Assembly: GCA_017883205.1 (NCBI GenBank)
Contig: JADGNZ010000009.1
Coordinates: 1 to 64,000 of the forward strand
Direction: 5' to 3'
Source: Thermoanaerobaculia bacterium
Lineage (GTDB): Bacteria > Acidobacteriota > Thermoanaerobaculia > Gp7-AA8
Length of the DNA: 64,000 nucleotides
Positions 36,387-43,651 of the stretch are shown piece after piece. The stretch's first letter is position 1. Each line of letters begins with the position of its first letter. Position numbers and translations under genes: made by a program. Under the pieces are notes generated by a model. The model saw nothing but the letters and a program-made list of their open reading frames with translations. It was not told the origin of the DNA and did not search any database.

Positions 36387-36647
36387 CTAGGGCTCTCCGA
36401 AGGTCATACGAGCCAGCTCTTCTTTGAGCCGTTTCTGCTCCGTGCGGTCGGAGGTTTGGACCAGCCGGTCAGCGAGGTCGAAAAACGCGACCTTCTCGCG
36501 TTCCTTCGCCTCGAGACCGCTTTCAATCAGATCGACGATGACCCGATTCGCGCTGGTTCGGCTGCGCTTTGCGAGCGCCTGGACACGCCGCGCGACTGTC
36601 GATGGGAGGGTGACGCTCTGCCGGACGCTCTTCTGTGATTGGGCCAT
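36387..36647 (-). CDS. ribbon-helix-helix (CopG-like) protein
   Basis: 86 residues. SVRQSVTLPSTVARRVQALAKRSRTSANRVIVDLIESGLEAKE is a ribbon-helix-helix fold: a short strand, then two helices with a turn at RTSAN. The C-terminal half is helical and charged (DRTEQKRLKEELARM), as in antitoxins that bind a toxin there. Probably a DNA-binding antitoxin or transcription regulator of its two-gene unit. Confidence 0.7.
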   Translation of the reverse strand: MAQSQKSVRQSVTLPSTVARRVQALAKRSRTSANRVIVDLIESGLEAKEREKVAFFDLADRLVQTSDRTEQKRLKEELARMTFGEP

Positions 36648-36787
36648 GACTCATGCTACACCGATGCGCACCACACTGCACCAGATGCCTCCGAAGGGCG
36701 CGCAGGAGATGAGTCGCCGGAGAGCCGCTGGTGGTCGGGCCGGCGAGCCGCCAGCGCAAGCGGGCAATGCGCTACCATGCGCGCGCC

Positions 36788-37552
36788 ATGGCTCGCATCC
36801 TGGTCACCAACGACGACGGCATATACAGCGAAGGACTGCGCACGCTTGCGGACGCCTGCCGGCGCATCGATGGCGTCGAGGTGCTGGTCGTCGCCCCCGA
36901 TCGTGAGCAGAGCGCGGCATCGCACGCACTGACGCTGAACCGGCCGCTGCGATTGCTCAAACTGCGCGAGAGCGAATACATCATCGACGGCACGCCCGCC
37001 GACTGCGTGAATCTGGCCATCCTCAAGCTGATGAAGGACGACCGCCCCGATCTCGTCGTCTCCGGCATCAACTTCGGCCCCAACCTCGGCGATGACGTCA
37101 CCTACTCGGGTACGATCTCTGCTGCCTTTGAGGGTGCGCTGCTCGGCATTCCTTCCATCGCATTCTCCACGCTCGTCGGCGAAGGATTCTCATTCGAGCG
37201 CTGCGGCGTCGTGGCGGAGACGCTCATTCGCTGGGCGCTCGAGTCGCAACGCGATCCGCACATCATCCTGAACGTCAACTTCCCGGTGGCGTTCACCGGC
37301 GTGCGCGTGGCCCGGCTCGGCACCCGCATCTACTCCGAGGGAATCATCGAGCGGAAGGACCCACGCGGGCGGACGTACTACTGGATCGGCGGTGGCGAGC
37401 CGACCTGGCATCCTGCCGAGGGGACGGACTTCGAGGCGGTGGAGAGTGGATTCATCGCCATCACGCCGCTGCACCTCGACCTCACCCATCACGCATCCAT
37501 CCCGCGGCTCAAATTGCTCGAGGAGCTCCTTGGCGACGACGCGAAAGGATGA
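36788..37552 (+). CDS. surE: 5'/3'-nucleotidase SurE
   Basis: 254 residues. MARILVTNDDGIYSEGLRTL has the metal-binding DD; APDREQSAASHALT and VSGINFGPNLGDDVTYSGTISAAFEG are the remaining family motifs. It removes phosphate from nucleoside monophosphates and possibly short polyphosphate; the gene is often found beside pcm, as here. ATG 36788 fits the family N-terminus; TACCAT lies 9 bases before it. The end overlaps the likely start of pcm by 23 bases. Confidence 0.95.
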   Translation: MARILVTNDDGIYSEGLRTLADACRRIDGVEVLVVAPDREQSAASHALTLNRPLRLLKLRESEYIIDGTPADCVNLAILKLMKDDRPDLVVSGINFGPNLGDDVTYSGTISAAFEGALLGIPSIAFSTLVGEGFSFERCGVVAETLIRWALESQRDPHIILNVNFPVAFTGVRVARLGTRIYSEGIIERKDPRGRTYYWIGGGEPTWHPAEGTDFEAVESGFIAITPLHLDLTHHASIPRLKLLEELLGDDAKG

Positions 37553-38210
37553 TCACGCCACGCAGGACCGCGAGCTCGCGCACCAGCGCGCGCTCATGGT
37601 CCAACGGCACGTCGCCGAGCGCGGCATCAAAGACGAGCGCGTGCTGCAGGCCATGCGTGAGGTGCCGCGGCATCTCTTCGTCCCGGCGCTCATGGCAGCG
37701 AAAGCGTACGGAGCAGGAGCGCTGCCGATCGGCGCGAAACAAACCATCTCGCAGCCGTACATCGTCGCGCGGATGATCGAGCTCCTCGACCTGACCGGCA
37801 AAGAGAAGGTCCTCGAGATCGGCACAGGTACCGGCTATCAGGCGGTCGTGCTCTCGAAGCTCTGCGCGAAAGTCTTTTCGATCGAGCGCATCAACGAGCT
37901 GGCGTTGCGCGCGGTTGAATTGATCCGCACGCTCAAGATTCACAACGCCTCGGTGAAGGTATTCGACGGCACCTACGGCTGGTCCGATCAGGCACCCTTC
38001 GATCGCATCATCGTCGCCGCCGCGGCGCCCGAAGTACCCGAGCCGCTGTTGCAGCAACTCTCGCGCACCGGCAAGCTGGTCATCCCGATCGGCCCCGAGG
38101 GGAAGCAGCGGCTTGCGAGAGTGATGCGGGTCGGGACAAGCCTCAAGGTGGAAGACTGCGGCACCGCCGAGTTCGTGCCCCTGGTCGGGAAGTTCGGCTG
38201 GAAAGAGTAG
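37530..38210 (+). CDS. pcm: protein-L-isoaspartate O-methyltransferase
   Basis: 226 residues if started at TTG 37530, which has AGGAG 5 bases upstream; ATG 37596 would give 204 residues but has no ribosome site. VQRHVAERGIKDERVLQAMREVPRHLFVP is the N-terminal motif, VLEIGTGTGYQAVVLSKL the SAM-binding motif, and FDRIIVAAAAPEVPEPLLQQL the third. It repairs isoaspartate in ageing proteins using SAM. The overlap with surE suggests coupling and joint survival roles. Confidence 0.93.
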   Translation: MATTRKDDHATQDRELAHQRALMVQRHVAERGIKDERVLQAMREVPRHLFVPALMAAKAYGAGALPIGAKQTISQPYIVARMIELLDLTGKEKVLEIGTGTGYQAVVLSKLCAKVFSIERINELALRAVELIRTLKIHNASVKVFDGTYGWSDQAPFDRIIVAAAAPEVPEPLLQQLSRTGKLVIPIGPEGKQRLARVMRVGTSLKVEDCGTAEFVPLVGKFGWKE

Positions 38211-38890
38211 CGGCCGGAACCGCTCGTGGATCGCGATGACCACCAGGCAATCGAGCCACGTCACGGCAACCGGGCAACCGCGTCGCCATCCTCCTGCCGC
38301 GAGTGCGGAGTCAGACTTTCTTGAGTCCGGACTTAAAACCGATGAATCGGGACTCACGCCTTTTGAGTTGGTACTCACATCATCCGAGTCCGTACTCACG
38401 CCCGGTGAGTCGGTACTCACATCTCGTGAGTCGGTACTCACGTCCGGTGAGTCGGTACTCAAGTGACGTGAGTCCGGACTCACAACGTTTGAGCCGGTAC
38501 TCACATTTTGTGAGTCCGTACTCATATTCTTTGAGTCGCGACTCATATTTTTTGAGTCCGTACTCAAGTTCGGCGAGTCCGTACTCAAGTTCGGTGAGTC
38601 CGTACTCAAGTTCGGTGAATCCGTACTCATATTTTTTGAGTACGTACTCATATTTTTTGAGTCGGTACTCAAATTTGAAATCGACCGGGGGGCCGTCGGA
38701 GGGTCAGAATCATCTGATTTTGGTAGAAAACTGGCCAGAATCGACAGAGTGGTGCCCCAACTGACCTCAGTTATTCCAGCGAGTGACTGTTTCATCGCCT
38801 CTAGCGTAGCCAGCAGCGGCGTTGCGATCCCAAGCTGGAGCCGGCCAAGGATCGCGGCTGAGCTGGCGCCGCTCTTGAAGCACCCGGCTC
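38211..38890. other. 680-bp gene-free stretch holding repeat array B
   Basis: Between pcm and the membrane-anchored TPR-like gene. Besides the array (38323-38679) it has about 110 and 210 bases of ordinary-looking DNA on the two sides. The long minus-strand frame crossing it and pcm is a by-product of the stop-poor repeat and of pcm codon bias. Confidence 0.8.
38323..38679. repeat. array B: 17 tandem units of exactly 21 bp with the palindrome GAGT-N4-ACTC
   Basis: 357 bases divide into 17 units of 21 bp. Each starts with a 12-bp dyad, mostly GAGTCCGTACTC or GAGTCGGTACTC, once the perfect palindrome GAGTACGTACTC and once GAGTCGCGACTC; then nine variable bases (such as ATATTTTTT, AAGTTCGGT or ACGTCCGGT). 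A degenerate 22-base unit precedes the array. The arms are kept while spacers vary, as expected for binding sites or hairpins rather than coding sequence; one + frame is broken by a stop in unit 7. Confidence 0.93.
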
Positions 38891-39340
38891 ATGCGTATGC
38901 GCCGATTCCTTCTGATCGCTACGGCGATCGTCTCTGCCCTTCTCGGCGCTGTGGTGGCCTGGTTGGTGCTCACGATACCGAATGACTTGCAGGCCGGCGC
39001 GCTACTCCGGACGGCGCGAAACGACATCGAAGCGGGACGCAACGACAGAGCGCGCCAGCAGTACTCGCGCATCATCCAGCAGTATCCGCGAACCGACGCC
39101 GCGGCAGCAGCAACCGTCGCCCTCGCCTCGATTGCCGACAGCGAGCGGCACATCCTCGCCGCTGCGCTCGACCAGCAGCGGCGCATCCTGGCCGCGCAAC
39201 AGAAGCAGATCACCGACCTGGCCGCGCAGATCAACGCCATTCGAACCGCGCCGCCGCCGGCACCGGTCGTCATTCAGGCACCACCGCCGCCGGCAAAGAA
39301 AACGCGCCCGCAACACTCGCCCCGCAAACGGCACCGGTAA
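38891..39340 (+). CDS. membrane-anchored TPR-like small protein
   Basis: 149 residues. One N-terminal membrane helix (RRFLLIATAIVSALLGAVVAWLV) is followed by a TPR-like helix pair (LRTARNDIEAGRNDRARQQYSRII; YPRTDAAAAATVALASIA), a short coiled-coil (LDQQRRILAAQQKQITDLAAQI) and a Pro/Lys-rich tail. The layout suits a periplasm-facing scaffold protein, like YbgF/BamD relatives, but no family was assigned. It is 21 bases before the acylphosphatase gene. Confidence 0.65.
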   Translation: MRMRRFLLIATAIVSALLGAVVAWLVLTIPNDLQAGALLRTARNDIEAGRNDRARQQYSRIIQQYPRTDAAAAATVALASIADSERHILAAALDQQRRILAAQQKQITDLAAQINAIRTAPPPAPVVIQAPPPPAKKTRPQHSPRKRHR

Positions 39341-39361
39341 TTGCGTACAATCTGCGCGCAC

Positions 39362-39640
39362 ATGGCCAGGGAACAGAGAATCATCCGCATTCACGGCAAG
39401 GTCCAGGGCGTTGGTTACCGCTTTTTCGCCACGCGCGTCGCGCGCCGCCTCGGGCTCAAAGGCTCGATCGAGAACAGCCGCGACGGCTATGTCGAAGCGA
39501 TCGTCGAAGGCGAAAAGGGCGTCATCGACGAATGGATCGAAGAGCTGAAGGAAGGTCCGCGTTACGCGGAAGTCACCAGCATCGATCAGGAATCGAAGGA
39601 CTTCACCGGCCGCCTCGGTGACTTCGACGTGAAGTTCTGA
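39362..39640 (+). CDS. acyP: acylphosphatase
   Basis: 92 residues. RIHGKVQGVGYRFFATRVARRLGLKG has the catalytic Arg (GVGYR), and VEAIVEGEKGVIDEWIEELKEGP the rest of the fold; the usual catalytic Asn is in SIENSRDGYVEA. It hydrolyses acyl phosphates. ATG 39362 is chosen over TTG 39341 because the family starts just before the first strand; TACAAT lies 10 bases before it. Its stop overlaps the ATG of apt. Confidence 0.93.
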   Translation: MAREQRIIRIHGKVQGVGYRFFATRVARRLGLKGSIENSRDGYVEAIVEGEKGVIDEWIEELKEGPRYAEVTSIDQESKDFTGRLGDFDVKF

Positions 39641-40152
39641 TGGACCTGCGACCGTACATCCGCGACGTTCCGGACTTTCCGAAGCCCGGCATCGTCTTCA
39701 AAGACATCACGCCGCTCCTTCGATCGCACGCGGCGCTCGACTACGTCTCGCACTCTCTCGCCGAGCCGTTCATGGACGCCGGCATCACCAGCGTCGTTGC
39801 CATCGAGTCGCGCGGCTTCATCTTCGGCAGCGGCGTAGCGCGCGTGCTCGGCGCCGGCTTCGTGCCGATCCGCAAGCCCGGCAAGCTGCCCGCCAAAACG
39901 CGCCGCAGCGAATACACGCTCGAATACGGCAGCGGCATCCTGGAGATTCACGATGATGCACTCACCGCCGACGACCGTGTCCTGATCATCGACGACGTGC
40001 TCGCCACCGGCGGAACCGCCGCCTGCTCCGTAACGCTCGTGCGCGAATGCGGCGCCACCGTCGTCGCCGCCGGATTCGTGATCGAGTTGACGTTCCTCGA
40101 TGGACGGGCCAAACTCGACGGCACGCCTGTTCATTCGTTGCTAGCTTACTGA
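39640..40152 (+). CDS. apt: adenine phosphoribosyltransferase
   Basis: 170 residues. DLRPYIRDVPDFPKPGIVFKDITPLL is the family N-terminus; VAIESRGFIFGSGVA and VPIRKPGKLPAKT follow, and the PRPP motif is VLIIDDVLATGGTAAC. It makes AMP from adenine and PRPP in purine salvage. It begins within the stop codon of the acylphosphatase gene (TGATG). Confidence 0.97.
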   Translation: MDLRPYIRDVPDFPKPGIVFKDITPLLRSHAALDYVSHSLAEPFMDAGITSVVAIESRGFIFGSGVARVLGAGFVPIRKPGKLPAKTRRSEYTLEYGSGILEIHDDALTADDRVLIIDDVLATGGTAACSVTLVRECGATVVAAGFVIELTFLDGRAKLDGTPVHSLLAY

Positions 40153-40156
40153 GGGT

Positions 40157-40366
40157 ATGGGGAGTTGGGGGTGGGGGGTGGGAGATCAAATCGCGATCTA
40201 TCTCCAAGTGCAAGAAAAGCGTTTCACGCGGAGACGCGGAGCACGCAGAGAAAACCTCCGTGGTCTCCGCGCCTCCGCGTGAAATGGTTTTGAAGAGTTG
40301 GGTCGTAGCGAGTAGGAGACTCGATCGCGAAGTTCTTTCTCCCACCCCCCACCCCCTACTCCCCAC
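40157..40366. repeat. nested pair of hairpins between apt and sthA
   Basis: The outer arms are a G-rich tract (40157-40184, with TGGGGGTGGGG words) and its C-rich complement (40339-40366). Inside, GTTTCACGCGGAGACGCGGA (40221-40240) faces TCCGCGCCTCCGCGTGAAAT near 40265-40285, a second hairpin of a different type. The inner type also occurs at 43551-43620. Confidence 0.8.
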
Positions 40367-40377
40367 AACCCAACACC

Positions 40378-41790
40378 ATGTACGACCTGATCGTCATCGG
40401 CTCCGGACCGGCCGGCGAAAAAGGGGCTGCGCAGGCGGCCTACTTCGGCAAGAGCGTCGCTCTCATCGAGCGTGAGCCGGTGCTCGGCGGCGCATGCGTC
40501 AACACCGGCACGATTCCTTCCAAGACGCTCCGCGAGTCCGCTCTCCACCTCTCTGGCTTCCGCCAGCGCGGATTCCGCGAGGGATCGATCGAAGTCACCA
40601 TCAACTGCATCACGGTCGCCGATTTCATGTACCGCAAAGACCGCGTGATCGCGCACGAGTGGAAGCGGATCGACGACAACCTGCGGCGGCACAAGATCGA
40701 CCGCTACGAGGGCGACGCTCGCTTCGTTTCGCCGACGCGCATCGCCATCAAGAACGCCGTCGGCGAGGAAGTCATCGACGGCAATGTCGTGCTCATCGCC
40801 ACCGGCTCTTCGCCGCACCGGCCGGATCACGTTCCGTTCGACAGTGAGGTGATCTGCGACAGCGACACCATCCTCGGCATCGGGCGCATTCCGGAGCGCA
40901 TGGCCGTCGTCGGCGCCGGCATCATCGGCGTCGAGTACGCGTCGATCTTCGCGGCGCTGGGCGTGGAAGTACACCTGATCGACGGCCGGACCGCCCTTCT
41001 CCCCAACATCGACCGCGAGATCGTGCGCATCCTTCTCGGCGAGTTTCAGAACCGGCTCGGCATCACCATGCACCTCGGCATGGACGTCGACTCCATCGAG
41101 CGTTGCGACCACCAGGCTTCGTTGACGCTCAAGGGCGGCGAGTGCATGGTCGTCGACAATGTGCTCTACGCCGCCGGCCGGTCGAGCAACGTCGAAGGGC
41201 TCAATCTCGACGGCGTGGGAGTGAAGACCGGCGCGCGCGGCCTCGTCGCCGTCGACGAGAACTACCAGACATCGGTGCCGAACATCTACGCCGCCGGCGA
41301 CGTGATCGGCTTCCCCGCGCTGGCGTCGACGTCGATGGAGCAGGCGCGCGTGGCCATGGTTCACGCGTTCAACCTCAAATACAAGACGCGCGTGGCCTCG
41401 ATCCTCCCCTACGCCATCTATACGATCCCCGAGGTGGCGACGGTGGGGCTCAATGAAGACGATTGCCGCAAGGCCGGGACGGCCTGTGCGGTGGGGCGCG
41501 CGTACTACCGCGACAACGCGCGCGGCGAGATCATCGGCGACCTCAAAGGGCTGATCAAGCTCGTCTTCGATCCCGATTCGCTCAAACTCTTCGGCGTGCA
41601 CATCATCGGCGAGAACGCGTCCGAGCATCTGCACATCGGCATGATGGTCATGCAGTTCAATGGAACCATCAACGCCTTCATCGACTGCGTGTTCAACTTC
41701 CCAACCCTGAGCGAGGCCTACAAGTACGCCGCGTACGACGGTCTCGGCAGCATCAACCGCAAGAGGACTCTCGAACAGGAGCTCGTATGA
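40378..41790 (+). CDS. sthA: Si-specific NAD(P)+ transhydrogenase (soluble)
   Basis: 470 residues. YDLIVIGSGPAGEKGAAQAAYFG is the FAD motif. GGACVNTGTIPSKTLRE is typical of SthA: the redox disulfide of related enzymes is lost, with Thr in place of the second Cys. MAVVGAGIIGVEYASIFAALG binds NAD(P). It transfers hydride between NADPH and NAD+. The end overlaps the CBS-domain gene (ATGA), so the two are coupled. Confidence 0.94.
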   Translation: MYDLIVIGSGPAGEKGAAQAAYFGKSVALIEREPVLGGACVNTGTIPSKTLRESALHLSGFRQRGFREGSIEVTINCITVADFMYRKDRVIAHEWKRIDDNLRRHKIDRYEGDARFVSPTRIAIKNAVGEEVIDGNVVLIATGSSPHRPDHVPFDSEVICDSDTILGIGRIPERMAVVGAGIIGVEYASIFAALGVEVHLIDGRTALLPNIDREIVRILLGEFQNRLGITMHLGMDVDSIERCDHQASLTLKGGECMVVDNVLYAAGRSSNVEGLNLDGVGVKTGARGLVAVDENYQTSVPNIYAAGDVIGFPALASTSMEQARVAMVHAFNLKYKTRVASILPYAIYTIPEVATVGLNEDDCRKAGTACAVGRAYYRDNARGEIIGDLKGLIKLVFDPDSLKLFGVHIIGENASEHLHIGMMVMQFNGTINAFIDCVFNFPTLSEAYKYAAYDGLGSINRKRTLEQELV

Positions 41791-42227
41791 AACTGATCGG
41801 CGAGATCATCCAGGGACGTACGCTCGTACACGCGAAACCATCGGACAGCGTCCGGGAGGTGGCCCGAACGATGAACGACTGCAACATCGGCGCGATCGCG
41901 GTGCTCGATGCCGGGAAACTCGTAGGCATTTTCTCGGAGCGCGACGTCGTGACCCGCATCGTCGCCGAGGGCCGCAATCCCGATGAGACGCGCGTCGATA
42001 GCGTGATGACGAAGGACTTGATGGTTGCCAGCCCGAACGACGACATCAACGACGCCCTGCAGAAGATGCACGAATGCAACTGCCGCCATCTGCCGGTCGT
42101 GCATCGCGGCAACCTCGTCGGCATGATCGCGATCCGCGACCTGCTCAAAGTCGACGACGACGCCAATCGGGCAAGGGCGACCTTCCTGAATGAGCTGGTG
42201 ACGTACTCGCCGGATTACGAGACGTGA
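41787..42227 (+). CDS. CBS-domain pair protein
   Basis: 146 residues: two CBS domains (about 10-65 and 73-130; SVREVARTMNDCNIGAIAVLD, IFSERDVVTRIV; DDINDALQKMHECNCRHLPVV, GMIAIRDLLK). CBS pairs bind adenosyl ligands and sense energy state. It overlaps sthA and has AGGAG 6 bases before ATG 41787, so it may act on or with the transhydrogenase, but this is inferred from position. Confidence 0.92.
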   Translation: MKLIGEIIQGRTLVHAKPSDSVREVARTMNDCNIGAIAVLDAGKLVGIFSERDVVTRIVAEGRNPDETRVDSVMTKDLMVASPNDDINDALQKMHECNCRHLPVVHRGNLVGMIAIRDLLKVDDDANRARATFLNELVTYSPDYET

Positions 42228-42229
42228 TC

Positions 42230-42309
42230 GGGGCGGGAGTCGGGAGTCGGGGGTCGGAGCGGACGAGAAGTCTCTAGACCCCCGACACCCGATCACCGGC
42301 TCCCGCCCG
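42230..42309. repeat. hairpin built of GGGAGTCGG words between two convergent genes
   Basis: A left arm with GGGCGGGAGTCGG and GGGGGTC (42230-42255) faces GACCCCCGAC...GGCTCCCGCCC (42277-42309). It lies between the CBS gene and the minus-strand cupredoxin-like gene and could terminate both. A relative is at 59991-60099. Confidence 0.75.
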
Positions 42310-42316
42310 TGAAAAA

Positions 42317-43426
42317 TCAATACCCCGGCGGATCTTGTGACGCCTTGCCCACGATGAAGGAGCCCTGCATGTTGAGGTGGCCCGGGCTGCACGTTGTGAT
42401 CGTGCAGTAGTAAACGTACGTTCCCTGGACACTCATCGTAAGCGTTCTTTCGATCGGTGCGGCGTCCTGAGCGACCGTGAGATCGAGGAGGATGACGCCG
42501 TTCGGATCGAGGAGGCGGAAGCCGTGCGTGCTTTCGCGGGCGCTGATCTGGAATGTAACTACATCGTCGGGCTTGATCGACGTTGACGTAATCGCCGGCG
42601 TGATGTCGATGGCGGAACTGGTGCTCGTTCCGCCGTGCTCCGCTACGACAAATACTTTTCCGCTCGGTGTCGTTGACTGCGCGACTCCGGTGTCCTCGGA
42701 TGCTGGGATGTACGTGGGATCGGTCGTGCCGTTGTCGATGACCGATCCGTAGGCGACGATCGGCTGGTCGGAGCTGTAGCTGAGCCACGCGTCACTCAGG
42801 TCGGCGCCGGCGCTGCCGACTGCGTAGCCGGCCAGACCACTCGGCGAGATGACGGCGTAGGGCGGCATCGTCACGACGAACGGGGTGCCGACGACGACGT
42901 TGTTCTTGTCGTACAGATGCCACGTCACCGTCGCGGCGGTTGCGTTCGGATTGGCGGCGCCGACGTTCGTACGGAACGCACTACCAGCCGCCAACTGAAT
43001 GATGACGCCTTTCGTCTTCGCGCTCGTTGCATCGACGCCGCCGACAAACTGACCAAGGCTGCCGTTGGCTGCCACGGCATAAATGCGCTGCGTGGCGACG
43101 AAGTCGTCATCCGACTTCAAGCGGATCGCGCCCAGACCACTGCTGTGAAAGAGCGAGGCCACGACGTCGTTGTAAACCACCATCTGCCGCTTCAGCACCG
43201 TGATCGGCGTCAACGGTTGCACGGCCGAATTGTCGACGTTGCCGACCGGAAGGTAGTACGCCTGAATCTGGATGTCCTTCGTCGTCGAGGGATTGAAGAT
43301 GCGTGCATCGGTGCGGAAGGTCCCGCCGGCCGTCGTCCCACCGATACTCAGCCAGACTTCCTTCGCCGACAGCACGCCGGTGAAGGCGATGAGAAGGGCG
43401 GTGATGAACAGAATTCGAATGCGCAT
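42317..43426 (-). CDS. secreted protein with C-terminal cupredoxin (CuA-like) domain
   Basis: 369 residues with a signal peptide (MRIRILFITALLIAFTGVLS). The first 250 residues form a strand-rich, repeated domain (GGTTAGGTFRTDARIFNP; TNVGAANPNATAATVTWHLYD), of the type that reports 'sensor/adhesin-like' modules in this phylum. The last 100 residues form a cupredoxin: ESTHGFRLLD holds the first His, and YYCTITTCSPGHLNMQG holds Cys, Cys, His and Met, similar to CuA sites of COX2/NosZ but with four residues between the cysteines instead of three. It could bind a copper centre in the periplasm. GGAGGATC precedes the ATG and TAGAAT (43451-43456, reverse) is a likely -10. Confidence 0.75.
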   Translation of the reverse strand: MRIRILFITALLIAFTGVLSAKEVWLSIGGTTAGGTFRTDARIFNPSTTKDIQIQAYYLPVGNVDNSAVQPLTPITVLKRQMVVYNDVVASLFHSSGLGAIRLKSDDDFVATQRIYAVAANGSLGQFVGGVDATSAKTKGVIIQLAAGSAFRTNVGAANPNATAATVTWHLYDKNNVVVGTPFVVTMPPYAVISPSGLAGYAVGSAGADLSDAWLSYSSDQPIVAYGSVIDNGTTDPTYIPASEDTGVAQSTTPSGKVFVVAEHGGTSTSSAIDITPAITSTSIKPDDVVTFQISARESTHGFRLLDPNGVILLDLTVAQDAAPIERTLTMSVQGTYVYYCTITTCSPGHLNMQGSFIVGKASQDPPGY

Positions 43427-43550
43427 GTGATCCTCCGAGACCTGGCGATGATTCTACATGGTGGAAGTTGCAAAAGTGAGCTGCGTCACGTGCGTAACCA
43501 AAGTGTTTCTGGCGAGGGGGTCGGTGATCGGGGGTCGGAGGGGAAACGGT

Positions 43551-43620
43551 TTCACGCGGAGACGCGGAGACGCGGAGATCGCGGAGAAAACCCTCTGCGT
43601 CCTCCGCGTCTCCGCGTGAA
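43551..43620. repeat. 19-bp perfect hairpin built of CGCGGAG words
   Basis: TTCACGCGGAGACGCGGAG pairs exactly with 43602-43620; two more CGCGGAG words sit between. It lies upstream of the decarboxylase gene and its right end runs into the -35 region. Inner hairpin at 40221-40285 is the same type, and a single unpaired arm is near 13208-13241. Confidence 0.88.
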
Positions 43621-43639
43621 CAGCTTCTAAACGTACGAA

Positions 43640-43645
43640 TAGAAT
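43640..43645 (+). promoter_or_regulatory. probable -10 (TAGAAT) giving a leaderless transcript
   Basis: TAGAAT at 43640-43645, with GTGAAC at 43617-43622 as a weak -35 (17-base spacer). Transcription would start at or next to GTG 43652, so the message would be leaderless. Confidence 0.45.
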
Positions 43646-43651
43646 CCAGTT

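Noticed and set aside
38323-38679. CcrM (GANTC) methylation cluster as the main explanation of array B
   Set aside because: GAGTC occurs in most but not all units, and units with GAATC/GAGTA/GAGTT/GAGCC arms keep the dyad without the full GANTC word in places, so symmetry rather than GANTC seems to be kept.
37509-38795. 428-residue minus-strand frame across array B and pcm, with STDS heptads
   Set aside because: Half of it is antisense to pcm, and the rest is the repeat read in an open frame. The conserved part of the unit is the DNA palindrome, not a codon pattern.
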